Source: Ustulina deusta (Eukaryota > Ascomycota > Sordariomycetes > Xylariales > Xylariaceae). From it: 64,000 bases of DNA. The DNA lies in the NCBI GenBank assembly GCA_023159155.1, contig JAJNNX010000009.1, positions 248,001-312,000 of the forward strand, written 5' to 3'. Of the stretch, positions 10,802 through 24,850 are shown in pieces. Position 1 is the first letter of the stretch. Every line of letters begins with the position of its first letter. The translations under genes were made by a program, and so were the position numbers. The notes beneath the pieces were generated by a model. The model was not told the origin of the DNA. It searched no databases and saw nothing but the letters and a program-made list of their open reading frames with translations.

Positions 10802-13800
10802 CTAGCTAGTTTTCATAACAACCTCACAACGGGTACACAGCACATCCTCCTGCGGGGCAACATAGCGCCAGCAGCGAGGGCATTTAGCGTGCTCGGGGGG
10901 TCGAACCTCGACATGCGCCTTGACGCCGTTAACCTCAAATTCCTCGCGGAACGCGAAATCCACTGGAGGGTCGTTTAGATCTGACTCTCGGGGCTTGCTG
11001 ATGCGGACCGCGGAGACGACGAACATGTTTGCAAGCTCGTCCGCGTGTTTCTCGAGCACGCTCAGCACGGCCTTGTGGTCTTGCTCCGTGGTCTCGGGGA
11101 TGTGGATCTCGACGGTACTTTGCAGTGACGAGCCCAGGTGCCCAGCGACACGAGCCTGCTCCAGAGCGGGCTTGATGGCGCCGTGGACGGCCATCAGAAT
11201 GGGAATGTCCTTCCGCAACTCTGCTGGATCGATGGTAAGGCGACTGGGGTCGATTAGAGGGTCGGCAGAGAGTTGATGAAGCGGGTGAATCAAGGATCTA
11301 ACACTAATTAGTAACGTAACACCGTATACTTATGAATTATACCACAGGCAAAAAATACGTACGCGTCTTGTCTCATCCACTCCGGGCGGTGCTCCCAGGC
11401 CTCTTCAACGAGTAAGGGAGTCATAGGAGCCAACATCCGCAAAAACCCATTTAGGATAGGTTCAATAACACCCCCGCCGTCACCGCAATAGAGACGATCC
11501 TTCAGAGCCTCGACGTAAAACGCAGAGAGATCGCTATTGACCCATCGGTTAAGAGCGTTGTATCCCTTATAGAACTCGTGGTTATCAAATGCTTTGCCTA
11601 CTTCGTCCATCGTATCTTGTAGCTGGACGAGAGCGACCTGATCCGTGATAGTGAGTGGCGCGGTACGGGCAGATTCGTGCAAGGAGCCGAGAAGCATCTT
11701 CGTGGTTGTGCGATACTTGATGAGGGCATTATGAATAGACTGCAAGACGGTGACGCTAAGAACAACGTCTCGGGTATAGTCGCTGCTCGCAGCCCAGATA
11801 CGCAGGGCATCAGGACCTAACGCCTCATATGTCGGCTGACCTTTGGCGGCTTTCCCTTTGCGCTTCATAGGTGGCAAGAGCGTACCATCCATGACTTGCT
11901 GGGGTTCTATGGTGTTTCCGATGGACTTGGACATCTTCTTGCCATCTTCGTCCAGAGTGAATCCATGGGTAATCAACTGCTTAAAGGGCGCACCCTCCTC
12001 AAACGTCGTGTCGCTTTCAGTTCCCGCAGCGATGCGAGTGAGTAGACTGGATTGAAACCACCCGCGGTGCTGGTCGGTGCCTTCAAGGTATACGTCCGCC
12101 TGACGGCGCATCATAGTCCAACTGCTGCCGCTGTCGAACCAGACATCCATGGTGTTAGTCCCTCGCCTGAATGTACCCTTCAACGAATTTGGAATCCATG
12201 CAGGGTCATCTGCAGCATCTGACCACCATGAATTCGTGCCCCTTTCCTGAATAACTGAGATGATGTGCTCAACTACTTGTTCGTCCACCACAGCAACTCC
12301 CGTTTCATCGTACAAAGCTGGAATAGGAACGCCCCAAGCCCTTTGCCTGGATATACACCATTCGCTACGACCTTTGACGAAGCTTTCAAGTCGCTTCTTG
12401 CCAGTCTCTGGAACAAAGTGAATATTTCTCAAGGAGTCTAAGGCTTCCTCCTTGATCGATGCGACATCGGCGAACCACTGTTCTGTAGCCCTGATGATGA
12501 CTGGCTTTTTTGTTCTCCAGTCGTATGGATATTTGTGCTTGTGCCTTTGTACCAGCAAAACATCACCGTGGGGTTTTAAGAGACCAAGAACATTTCGACC
12601 ACCACCTTCGATGACTGAGGGCGCTCGCTGTAGTACCTCTGGTGCATCGGGGAAGGCATCCTTGGTAAAGTTTCCCATGTCATCTATTGGAGCCGCCACC
12701 TGTATACCGTGAGAATTACACGCTTCATAGTCATCAAATCCATGACCGGGAGCCATATGTACAAGGCCGGAACCAGAATCAGCCGACACAAAGTCGGCAT
12801 GTATCATCGGTTGAGCTGGCGCAGCCTTGCCTCTTAGCCGGTTGGTATATTTGAGATCCTGAAGCTGACTCCCTTCAAAAGGGCCATACACGGTATCCTG
12901 TTGGGACTCCGGTCGAGTGCTGTCTGCTTTTGCCACTATTCGTCTTAGTGTGTAGAGACGACTCTCAGCTACCAACAAGCCATCTGCTCCGTCACGAAGA
13001 ACACAATACTTCAAGTCACTGTGCAGAGCAATAGCGCGGTTCGCTGGAAGCGTCCATGGTGTCGTGGTCCAAATCACAGCGTATAGATCCCCTTTGATTT
13101 TGTCCTGCAAGGTCTTAAACTGCGGTAGTGATCTCCACTCGTTTGTGACAGGAAATCTGATCCAAGCAGCATGCGAAACATGGTCGTCTTTGTACTCTAA
13201 CTCGGCCTCGGCGAGAGCGGTCTGCGAGGATGGCGACCAGTACACAGGCTTGAATTTGAGATATATTAAGCCCTTCTTGACCATCTTCTGAAACAGGCGG
13301 AGCTGTCTCATCTCGTATTCTTTATCCATAGTCGTCCACTTTTGGTCCCAATCGCCCATCACGCCAAATGAGCGGAAGGTCTTCATCTGCTTGGCAACCG
13401 TGTTCCAGGCAAGATACCGGGCGGAATTCCGAATTTCAAGGGGCGTTAACTTTGTTGCTTTCGCATTTTCAAGAGCTTTCAGCTCGATTGGAAGCCCGTG
13501 GCAGTCCCATCCCGGGACATAGTCTACACGTTTGCCTGTGATATTGAAGGGTAAGGTCGAGTCCAATTCTGGTGACAACGTTTAGATGCTGACCTTGCTG
13601 AACCTTGGTCCTCAGGATCATGTCTTTCAAGATCTTATTTAGGGCATGGCCGACATGGAGACTGCCGTTCGCATATGGGGGACCATCGTGGAGTACAAAG
13701 GTGTCGTTGGAAGGCCGGTTCTGCCTTTGCCACTCGTAAAACTGGTCGGCGCATTGCTGTATATACTGGTCACGGCATGCAGGGAGAGGCCGCGGACTGA

Positions 13801-13900
13801 ACAGAGCGCAATTAGTACTACACTACACCTGAGTTCGGGTGAAGGCCTACGGAAACGTGGACTTGGGCAGCTTCAATGTTGCTGTCCATGATTTCGACAT
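10802..13900 (-). CDS. ISM1: Isoleucyl-tRNA synthetase, mitochondrial type
   Basis: Four exons: 13900-13851, 13796-13594, 13535-11363 and 11297-10802, with introns of 54, 58 and 65 bp. The product is 973 aa. It starts [17 protein letters not shown] and continues with the [12 protein letters not shown] block, the class I HVGH signature (residues 64-67), [14 protein letters not shown], a CP1 editing domain and KMSKS (about residue 618). The C-terminus has a zinc-binding CPRC...CTRC module (last ~30 residues), a mark of bacterial and mitochondrial IleRS rather than cytosolic enzymes. It charges mitochondrial tRNA-Ile. Intron 2 uses an atypical GTCAGC donor, but the joined codons ([14 protein letters not shown]) fit the family exactly. 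An in-frame stop lies just upstream of the chosen ATG, so any longer targeting sequence would need another exon. The short basic/hydroxylated N-terminus may itself be the presequence. Confidence 0.95.
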
Positions 13901-14336
13901 GGTCGCTTCCAGAGAACATTCTGGTGATTTCTAGTCCTCCGTCATGGTTGGGCGAGGGTTCACTATCGTAAAAGGAAGGATAATAAATTGAAGAGACAAA
14001 TTGTTGTTGCGATAGCTTCAAAGAGATGGAGTCAGAGAGCTAGGATCAGTTATCGATACCGATTATGCAGGTGAATGGAGTGTCGGGTTGTTGGCCAATG
14101 ATCCAAAGCCAATGGAAATATTATCGCACCTATCAGTATCTACTAAGTATGAACCGACCCAGGTATGAGCCACAATTATTTCAGCCATACCCAGCCACAA
14201 CTTTGTTCTTCCTTTTATCCAACCCTTGCACTTGATCAATCACTTGGCATTCCGTCATCGAACACTCAAGGCTGTATGTATCCAGGCACCTGCAAGACGG
14301 AGACGAGACTCTAGATGAATACATACTACTATTGCC
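13901..14336. other. Divergent promoter spacer
   Basis: This 436-bp spacer separates the starts of the IleRS gene and the 14337 gene. No gene is supported; it should hold both promoters. Confidence 0.5.
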
Positions 14337-15497
14337 ATGGCACCAATTCGGAAATATCTTCGCATTACCAAGTATTCCGTGATAGAATGTCGGATCTACC
14401 TCGATAATCCCGGGCTCGTGCACACCTGGCTGCTCAACCCAAGAACACCAGTTCTGCCGCGAGTCATCGAGAGCGTGCGGCCGTATGTGCTGCCCAAATT
14501 GCGCGAGGAGCGCGAGCGAAGTCGCAAGCGCAGCACCAAGAAAAAAGGAATCAAAGATGTAGTCGTCGAAGGTAGGCTTCCACGTTCCACCGTCCATCGT
14601 CCACCGTCCCCCCTCCTCCTCCCCCTCCCCCGAACCACCTCAAGTACCCTCCTAGCCTGCATTGGCGGGAGACGAAGTACAGTACATGGTCGCGGCTCGC
14701 TGCATCATCAACCCCCGCAATGGCCAGCCCATGATTGACGCCTCGTGTGACGTGGTGCAGATGATTTCGAGGTCTCCGTCTTTCTCACCGAAACAAGCAC
14801 ACGCCACTCGCTTGTCACCAAACACAAGCATTTCCACGACACGACGCAGACCAAGTTAAAGCCGAGTTCGGGCCGCCTCATCGGCGAGACGAATGCCGCC
14901 CCTACCGACCTGGATGTGGCCGCAGAGTCGGCCCCTGCAACGCTGCGCGAGGAGACCGACGACGAGGACACTGCGGTTGCACTGGCCGCCATTCCGGCAG
15001 TAGACGAGGCAGCGCCTAGCAGCGGGACGAGGCGGTCGAAGCGCGCACGCAGCAACACCCATGCAGATGCAGGTGCAGGCCACGTTTTGGCCGACCAGAG
15101 TAATCAAGTGGAGGTCATATCAGACGAGGATGATGCAGGCGAAGATGACCATGGCCTATTTGTCCGGAGCCCTCCGCGGGAATCCCCGCCCGCAAAGCGT
15201 CGGAGACCAGCTCCAGCTGCAGCTGACGGCGAGGATGATGATGACAAGAAGAAGCTAGCCATGGATATCTCGTATGAGGGCTTTTCTATTTACGGGCGCG
15301 TACTTTGTTTAGTTGTCAAGCGAAGAGATGGTGGCGGTGCCGACCGGGCGGAACGGGATGTCAACAACGTACCCACGCCGGCTGCCGGAAGCAGCGGAAA
15401 TAAGCGAGCCAAGGCTGCGAGCCGTGGCCGCGGACAAGCCATGATGGAGGATTTCATTCTATCGACGCAAATACCAGCGGGTACAGATGTGCCGTAA
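14337..15497 (+). CDS. Conserved fungal protein of unknown function with a SUMO-interaction-like motif
   Basis: Two exons: 14337-14571 and 14761-15497. The intron of 189 bp joins VVVE to DDFEVSVFLTETSTRHSL. The product is 323 aa. The N-terminal ~115 residues (RKYLRITKYSVIECRIYLDNP, VLPRVIESVRPYVLPKL, KHKHFHDTTQTKL) look conserved and folded. The middle is acidic and disordered, and contains VEVISDEDD (195-203), a hydrophobic core followed by acidic residues as in SUMO-interacting motifs. A basic PPAKRRRPAP patch could be a nuclear signal. A conserved block near the C-terminus reads KLAMDISYEGFSIYGRVLCLVVKR, and the protein ends MMEDFILSTQ. I believe this is a filamentous-fungal family without a named function. 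The motifs suggest a nuclear protein, which is inference. Confidence 0.82.
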
Positions 15498-18400
15498 GAA
15501 CGGATGTAAGCAATGGAACATAGCCGGTTGCAAATAGGCAGGGGCGCACAGCATACAAGGGCATCCCGTTTTCCTGCGCGCATCAGTCCACGCGGCTTGA
15601 GCAACTCCCGTGTGTGGCGCATATCCCGTGGGGGCGGTTCATTCGATAAATTTAGCGCCATGGGGGGGCTTGATTGGTGCAGCCGACAGCGCTGTATATG
15701 CAATTGTGAGTGCGGCTTTGGCTGCATTCAAGATATTCGTGGCCCCAAGGTTACATTGGTGATCCTCAACTGCAACCACCCCCTAATCGAAACACCACCA
15801 CCACAACAGCAAGAAAAGAAAACAACGTCGACCGCTGATCCATGGCCGCATGGCCGCGGCCAATGACCACAGCAGTGTCTTCTATTCCGACTATTCACTG
15901 TTGTTCATATCGCCGGACCTGCACCGAATAATATTCGGCCCTGGATGTTTCAATGCTGGCTGACCCCCAAACCGCCCCCAGCGCTAACTCGAGTGTCCTG
16001 ATTTAGTGCATAGAAACATGCATCTCTTTGGTTCTAGACCTCCAATGCTTCCATATCCTACCGCTTGTCAGTCGGCAGAGTGAGATGAGACGACAAGGGA
16101 TAATGTGCAATAGTTACCATTGTTCATGGATAGCTCCATGGCCGGCAATGGTAATGCCTTGCATACAAACCGAATCAGGCATTGTTGCGAATGCAAGCTG
16201 CGTCTGCCTAAAGAGGCTCTATCTACATGTGCAAGGTCCGCGGCCTAAACTGACAACTATGCCGCCGCAAGCGGAATGCCATGCACTTTAGTCTACTAGG
16301 CAACCTATGAAGCGGATCGCAAAGTATTTTCAGGGTTGCGTTGCATCCAGAACCCGAATGTGTGGGGATTCCAAAACAACACAAGGCCTAATGTGTGGTA
16401 CTTAGACCAGAGAAAGAAATATTACTTAGTAGGAAGAGGGGACAGCTGACGAAAATGTCTTGAATGTTTACACTGTGGCGTACATCTGTAGTACCTAGAA
16501 CCCCGAGGTAGATACAAAATTCAGTCCCCAAACAAGTTCATTGTATTTTGTAGCCATTAAAGCTCCCAGAGATGTAACCCTTGCAATCATACCTAACAGA
16601 CCTCGTGAATCTCGTGTTTTTATCTGCCTACTTAGTATGTATTTATAAGCATAGGATACGAGATATATGTATACCGCTACAATGTCTTTTACACGAGCGA
16701 AGTGACATGCTCCAAGTTTCTTTATGCGCACAAAGGCTTCAATACTTGTCCTTCAGTCATTTGTTCAAGCTTCAAGTCAATCTTGTACCAGGTGGATATT
16801 CCCCATCGCTTACCCTCCAAAATGACCAACTAGTCTTTGCCAGAAGTGATATTGCAATTACATGGGGGCAAGGATTCTTAGCCGGAAAATAATATAGATA
16901 ACTTATAACTCTATTAGAGACAAGGTACAATATACTCTGGATAGTAGTTGGTTAGAGAAACTAGCGGTAGGGGCTACTGGCAGTTACTAGATAGGTGTCC
17001 CATCACTTTGAAGTTGCTCCAAAATACAATATTTGTCTAGCCGCTAAGTAACCTATCATCGACTGCCAGTTTCACTAAAGAGCGCAGCAATTACCGAAAC
17101 CTCTCTAGCTATCTATATATCCCTTACAGATTCCACCATCTAGTTAGTTACTATGAAACACTTCCGGAGCGTTTCCGCCCCTCAACTCATCTCTCATCTG
17201 TCACTCATATAGACATAGTCTGGACCAGTGGTGTGCGACCCAATGCAACACTCGCTTCACCGCATATAAATCATGCCGACGGTTGCCTGAGAGGTACAAA
17301 AGCCTAAAACAACAACAATAACAACAACCAACAACAAAACCTATTCTCATCGACTATAGACACCACTAACTCTGAAACAAGCTAAGGCATTGTTATATTG
17401 TATGTACTTGTGTCGCATTCCCCCACACCCAGCATACAATACACCAGAAAAGAAAAGAAAAGAAAACTAGCCAGACTTTGACCTTTCTGGTAGCTACAGT
17501 ACACTCCCAGTACCTCCTCGTAACAACCGGGATCCCGGTACCACCGTCGTCACATTTGTAATGCATGCGGACTTAGAGAATAAGCCACGCTCTCTGATTT
17601 ATCATCATCATCATCCGATGCAAAGCAGTTAGTCCAGTCATCTACTGCTGCCTCGCCTAGTATTGTCTCGCATGCTCTACTAGTTTAGACCATGTCTAGC
17701 ACTGATGCATGGACACATGCATGGGGTAAAATATACTTATATATCGACAGAAACCTGGGGGGGGGGAGGGGGGCTATCTAGGCTAGGTGGGGGTTCCGCA
17801 CTTTGGGATCCGTCGTTACACAAGGTTTTGAATCCCTCGGTTCGAAAAAAAAAAAAAACACAAAGACAAGGACAAAAAAACCCCAAACAAAACAACAGAA
17901 ACAAGAAGTATATGTAGATATTTATTTATATCTCACAAAAAAACCCCCCTTCCATAATCTCACGTGCTCCCTTTAGTGTCGCCTTAGTGTAGGTATAGCG
18001 GTTGCTTAATGCCTGCTAGTTGATTCCATCGAGCGTTTAAGACCTACACTAACTACTGCCATGCACTATGGTACATACATACATACGCATACAGACCGCT
18101 ACTGTCGTTTCCTTGCATGCGGAGTTGTCGAGTAGTTGAAGGGGCCTGGTTGGTATCTATATCGCGATGCTAACCCGAAGCTGCCGCGTGGTCCACTTCT
18201 CGTCACGACGCAGGTAGTGCAGCTACCGAACTCACAACCCTGGAACGACCCTGCGGCAATCGCATCCAAGCCTTGCCGATTCTGCGGAGCCATCGATGAC
18301 GGTGATGCGGGCGCCTCTTCGAGATCCGGATTGATACATACATACTTGTCTCGTAATGCCGAGGCATACGAAAGCGCGCCGTGGGCATGCACTAGGCAAA

Positions 18401-19599
18401 TACCGGATCTCCTCTGTTCCCACGTGGGCCTGGCGTAACTTACACATACACAGCTTCTATATGGCGGGCTCGCGGACTTGACTATTCCCTCGAGGGTGGA
18501 ATCCCGAGACCTGGGGGCCTGGTTGTGAGCAGGCTAGGTTATCTACGCATAGTAGCAGAGGTGGAGGCTGGTGGTTATCGGCGGACAGTCGCCTTTTTTT
18601 CGTCTTGCTGGGAAGGGGCTACATAGGTAGGGAGTGAGCGCCTTGTATTGTATGTATCGTGACATGGAATCCTGGACTTATGAGTCCGATATGTAAATGA
18701 AGCCATACCTACTAGGTCATTAAAGTAATGAGAAGTGAACATGCGTTGTTGATTCCTTTCTTAGCTAAGGTGTTGGTTACATGAGAGGGAAATTGTCTAG
18801 TCACAAACGCATCGTTGTTACGCAACGCATCACGACCGAGCCGTTGAAGGGAGCGGCAGATAATCGGGTTTTTTCCAAGTACTACCTATCAAGGAAACCT
18901 ACGGTCTATGTTTCAACATCCCTACCGCTCGTGTCTATATAAATAAAAAAAGAAGGGGGTATATGTAGTTATTTTAGTGCCTTTTAGTCATCTAGCACAG
19001 CAGCGGGCGGCCTCGAGGAGGGGGGCCATTGACTCTGTTGGCCGGCACCTCTCACGACCGAAGACCCCCGCTTCTTAGGACTACATACAGACCTATGTAC
19101 ATACACCATGAGCTGGGGGAGGTGGCATGAACACAGAACCAACTGTATTACTCATAAGCCGGAACCGAACGGGTTAGGACGGGGGCCGGTTATACGCCCT
19201 ACACGACGTCGAGATAATCCCGCAAGAAAGAAAGAAAGAAAAAAAACCTGGAAACCTCAAACACCAACGGGTTCTTTCGTCTGACCACCAAAAAACCGAG
19301 CAACGTTCGTTCGGGCGGCCGCCGCCACCCCAAAAACCGTCAAACCTCCGAGTCCACTATTACTACATACTTACTTAGATACGCGCTGCCTACGGACCCA
19401 TCGATGACCCAGCCCCCGATCCTCCGGTGTTTGGGTCATCATCTGCGGGGGTCTGGCGGCTGCGATGGACGCACCCATCGTAGGGCAGGGCAAGGTGGGG
19501 AGAGGTAGGTCAGCAGAATCCAGGCACTATCTCCAGCTTTTTCAGGGCAGTGGCTTACATGGGCGGACCATAATCCTGTGCAAAAACGCGTGATTGTTC
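15498..19599. other. Gene desert, part 1: no supported gene, scattered simple repeats
   Basis: No open frame here shows a family signal or consistent codon bias. The region contains CAA-rich sequence (about 17305-17340), AAAAG repeats (about 17448-17465), a G-run (17757-17773), an A-run (about 17846-17859) and GAAA repeats (about 19224-19240). The 3' end of the 14337 gene lies in the first few hundred bases. Confidence 0.6.
17757..17773. repeat. Poly-G tract
   Basis: Ten G, one A and six G occur in a row, 70 bp before an A14 run. It could form a G-quadruplex-like structure or be a mononucleotide slippage site. Confidence 0.8.
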
Positions 19600-19690
19600 C
19601 CATTGGACACCCCTTGTTGTAGGGCTGTGCGACTGTTTGCCCGGATGAGGCGGAGTGCATATTCTTGTGTACCTCGATGTGTAGCGGAGA

Positions 19691-19708
19691 GTAGTGTAGT
19701 GTAGTGTA
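19691..19708 (+). repeat. Three overlapping GTAGTGTA units
   Basis: The octamer occurs three times with a 5-bp period (19691, 19696, 19701). This is the densest cluster of a motif that recurs across the desert. Confidence 0.75.
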
Positions 19709-22700
19709 CCAGACGCTATGTATACATCCCATTGTCGATCCCCACACAAGCAAACTGCTGATCGGCGTAAGAAAATAGCGTACCTAGTGCTCGGTGTACA
19801 CTACATACCATACATACACTGCAGCAGCAGTTGTCGTCATTGATGGGAAAAGGCTGAGCAGGGGAGCGCGGTTTGGGGGGGGTGCTCGTGTGCGGATTGG
19901 GTTAGCCGCCGGCGAGGATATGCTGTTGGGGCCAAACGTGCATACCGTTATGTACCGCAAGTACAGTACATGATGCCTTGCCGTTGCATCAGCACGATCA
20001 CGGGATTATGCTTATTTGACAATCCTTCGATCAAGCGAACGCAGGTACGTGAGCTAGGACTGGGTGGTTGCCCAGCTATCGTATCATGGACGACACGACA
20101 ACAGCGTGAAGATGTATACGCCACCGGCTTTGATTGTCCATATCCGGACATTTTGTGTTTCGATAGGTACCTACATTAGAGCTAGGCCGCGCCGTGCCGC
20201 ATCGCCATTTCGTACACTAAGGACTGGCGGTAGTAGGCCCAAGTCGTGGCCAAAATAGAACGGTAGCGGCTCGGCATGAGAGCCAGAGGAACTTTTGAGC
20301 AGTGGTTTAGCTTGATAGTCGAAATGGCACCATGTTGTCGTCGACGTTGATGGGCATGGCTGGTTCCACTCCACAGTGGTACACACACTCGCTACCCAGT
20401 AAGCGCTCCCTAGCCGGGCACAATCTCGGGTACGCGGAGGCCGCGGGCGCTTGGGTAATGTGTATCCGTAGAAGGAACCTGCCAGATCGACGTCCGTCCG
20501 GAGAATCGCGGGATCATGTTATCAACAGCCTAATACAACCGAGCAGTTTATACGGGTTGCGTTTTTTTTTTGGAAATTGTTGCATGACTGGAAAGTACCT
20601 ATATGAAACCTAAAAGGCCTTTGATATGGTTACTGATATGGTCTTTGTTTATCAGCTGACCAAAAACCCGCTGGGCTGGATATACCCCTGGTCGTATTGA
20701 CCCCTGGAGGAGGTGAGATGAGAGAGGTCAATTGGCTGGCTGAACACAGGTACACTACACCACACTATATAACCCCGTCAGCCGGGTCGGGACGTCGCCA
20801 CAAAAGGTATCCCACGCTAGCCTTGGTTGATGAAGCGAGCGGTGGGTGGTGTACACTACCTACGTAATGTAATGTGTATCCCTAGACATTTTCAACCCGT
20901 GACCACGATTTCAAACAAAGTACATATAGGTAATCTGTACCTATATCATGCATGACGCAGAGGACTTGGTTCTTGGACCATGCTGTTTTGGTGCTCGGTA
21001 CACTAGATCATAGTTGGCGCATAGTTGGGTATCCATGCGCGTTGGCTACCTTGGTTAGTATGATATTGGCTGATTACCGAACCATCAAAACGTCCGTTCC
21101 TGGCGGTTGTGGCATCCACAAAGGTCGGCGACGATAATTAATGACGTGAGACATCGATGAAGAAGGTAAACGGCGCTGGTGAGAACCACGCTGTCGGCTC
21201 GTGTGGCGCAACTAGTTGACACTACATCGATAGCCAGGGGACTTTTGATATTATACGATACCATACCGTCGAGCAGCGTACCAGAGGATGGATGCTCTGG
21301 ATCTCGTGGGTCTTCCTCCATCTTGGGGAAACCTAGCATCAATCAGCCATCGGCAAACACCGGCTGCTCGGGAATCACTGCAGAAAGGGGACATGGGTTC
21401 AACCAACTCAGCTAGACGTCTAATCTTATGAATGAGACTATCGTCAGCGCTATTGCCCATGCGCTGTGGAGAGTTGTAGCGATTACATACATGCGTTAAA
21501 TCCTGCCCCGAACGAGAGCAGATAACACCGTGGAGGTGCTTTTCGGTCGGTATTGGGGTTGCAAGGGGACCGCAGATCATCCAAGCTTGGCATAACCATA
21601 CCGTCGGATTTACTTCATCCTCGCTTATCCTTGACGGTGCGATCTGTTTCTGATACTGAACTGTACAGATGGAGTGTACTTGGCTCCTGATCTACGACGC
21701 ATTACTAAACGAACCCCTAAAAGGGCTCGTGTGCATATACTCATCGAACTATTGCTCGACTCATCTTCAGCTATAGCGTGGAGCTGCAATGGAACATCGA
21801 TGTTACATTCGCACCCGGTTGCTCATAATACCGTCGAGTACGTATCCTCAGTAGCGCATTCGCCAGTTCTTCTCGTCAATTGATCAGACTTCCTCTTATC
21901 GTTTTCGGGTTCCGTAATGGTGACACGTTCCGTCATGTGCTCCCTCGCATCCATGCTGTATAACATTATGATACATGACAAAAATGCACCTGTCCAAGAA
22001 GAGTTGGGCTTGCATATAAGTTAATAATATGGACGTAGTGCTAAGCCCAATACTCAATACGATGAAGCTCATGTTTTGCGAGAATGGATCGTACGAGAAA
22101 TAGAAAGATGCTATCTACCTGTGACAGATATAGGCAAAACCCCGAACTTCTTGGCACATGTAAGAAATGGTGCCATTACCAGAAGTCGCGACGAATACAA
22201 GCTGATGAGACGGAACACTGATGTATTCTTGAATGAGGCTGGCCTTAATATCACATTTCATGATAGAGAACGATACATACAATACAATACTGGCATATGT
22301 GGTAGAAGCCATTGATCCAATACAGATAGAATTTGCTACCGTTGTTATAGTTATCCATAGGAGGAAGAATACATCTGCTGACAACACCAAGCGCTATATC
22401 TCATCGACATTTAAATGTATTGCTCATACATACAGCCACATACGACGGAATCGCCAGAAATAGTAGTGTCAGTACCTAGTTGAAGTAGTCAACTAGCCTC
22501 TTTGGGAACAATAACGAGATGCAATATTACGACGTCAACTCAACCAACAGCGAAGAACAAGTCGGCGGGTCAGCCACCCCAGATTGCGATGAATGCAAGC
22601 ATGCCGATACAGAAGCTGCGCGACATTCCGGGGGTGGATTTTCAGGTCGATGGGACGCTTCTGTGACAATTACCTCAATGGCCTAACCTAATGGAAGCAA

Positions 22701-24850
22701 CCCCATACGAAGGACTGGGGATACATAACCGAGCAGAATTAATAAATGGAGTTAAGCCGTTGTCGTTCTTTAGGAAGCACACTAGGCGTTTTGTGATATG
22801 CCTCAAAACGACAAGGTCCTTAATTCGTATTAGTGTTAGTGTGAGGTTCATGGTCATGTGTCGTAGGGGATCGCGTGGACTGGCATTCGATATTTGACGC
22901 AGAGTATGCCTACTAGTAGGTAATGATCTTCAAACATGATGCACAACGGGTGCGTCGTGTTGTGAGCTGCTGCTGCCCCCTGTGAAACCTCGCTTCTTCC
23001 TGATGGCGAGTTCCAACGTGGCCGTCCCGCATTCTGCATTATCCAGTAATCTTACGGTCGTGTATACTACTTCCACGTCCAGGAGATACCGTAACTGGAG
23101 TGGCGGGCAGACAGGCAGACTTTGCGGCTTTCCCGATTCGTCGCTCGTCTCACCATCACCGCCAGTATCAGCACCGCGTCGGATGGGCCAGTACACCGCA
23201 CAGACTCCTGACATGGACCCTGGTTCCCACGTGGGATAATGAGCAGCCCAGCTGGTTATCATGTTGGTGCGGGGTCATGTTCGGCAAAGCCCTCGTTTTC
23301 CTGTGAAGATGCTATCTTTGATAACAGAGGATCTGGCCTAGTTACTTAGTGTGCCGTAGTATAATGTCGCCATTGAGGTTTCGAAGCTGTTTTGGGCTAT
23401 CATTGGCCAAGCATCGTTGCCTCTCCGCGCACACTAGGTCACGCTGTCTCCCGAGGATCCGAGATACCGAACCTATATGCAGTACCGTAGAAGTGTGCAC
23501 GAAATATTGCCCGGGAATACCCATATACCAAACGCGAGGAGGTAGGTAACCTGGGCATTATCCGCGCTAGATACACTAATATCCGATCACGATAGGGCGC
23601 TTGCCTGTTGTGTTTGGCCAAGACTATGAGATCATGCTCACGAGGCTCACGGATGTAGCGGTGAGTGTCAGCCCATCTGGCAAATGAGCTTAGTAGGGAG
23701 TGATGGACAAGTATGCGACGATGTATCACAGTCTACACTATAGGCAAGACAGACGCTACCCAGTGAGGGGAACTTGGGTAGGTCTACTCTGCCTAACGTG
23801 GGGTTTAAGGGCTTCTGTCAGGGCTGCATGGATCGACTTGGCCAGGTTAGCTCGCAAATGCTGTGCATGTCGATCAGCCTGCATGAGCCACTTTTTGCAT
23901 CACCACTAACACCCCATGGCGAGGGTAATCTCAGCCTCTTGTCCTGTCTATACAATACCGACACTACCCTATACCGTCGCCGAGACGTTGGCATACCTAG
24001 CGGAGCTGACGGGTGCTGCATGGTAGATAGTGTCCGTGCTGACCGATCCTGTAAGAAAGTCATGGACTGGACTGGAGGCTGAGACTTTCGGACTCCGAGT
24101 GCCATGTTTTAGTGGCGGATTGGCGGGCGTAGCACGTTGTTGACAGCGTGCTCGGACGTACACCAATAGGCGTTCAACATAGTAACATTGCGTTCGCTAC
24201 ACAAGTAGGCATACCTGGTATTCAATGGACGATGCAGCAATGTGTTTCTCATGAATGCTGGCACCCACGTGATTGAGCAGAGCTAGTGCCGCTACCCGTG
24301 GTGAGAGATAGATTGCTTACCACGACTTTAATGAAGGGATAACAGGTCCTTCATCACGAGATGTCAGGAATCGTGCACCCATGCCGTGCCACGTAGTTCC
24401 GGCTGCGGCTCAAAACCGGGACATATAGGAAGATTGTAGGACAAAGGGGAAGTGCCGGCATGACTGGTTTGTATGGCCCGGCAGAAGAGAACTAATTATC
24501 TGTATTAGGTATCGGACATGCTCTGGATAGCAATTGCATCACACTGTAGTCTATATTAGTACAGGCAGACGAAAACGATGCTGGATTATTTCGAGAGAAA
24601 AAACGTATCACGTAATCTGCAATCACCCAGCCATCGTCAAACATAGATACTGGGTATTGGATGGCGATCAAAGAAAGCCAAGACCATCAAACACTAGAAA
24701 ATTTCTAGAAGCTTGAGTCGTATGGAGTCCCCAGTGTGCCTAGGTCAGCCTATTCATAAATTCGCAGGTTTCGTGTCAAGCTGGCACTTTGAGGCCAAGA
24801 GCCAATAGAAACGAACGAGCTCAACATTTCCAGGATTGGACCCAGGCACG

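Noticed and set aside
14181..14597. 138-codon minus-strand frame upstream of and over exon 1 of the 14337 gene
   Set aside because: The plus-strand exon is conserved in pattern; the minus product is not and crosses the promoter.
17825..17860. GGTTTTGAATCCC and GGTTCGAAA as tRNA B boxes
   Set aside because: No A box at the right distance and no stems can be formed.
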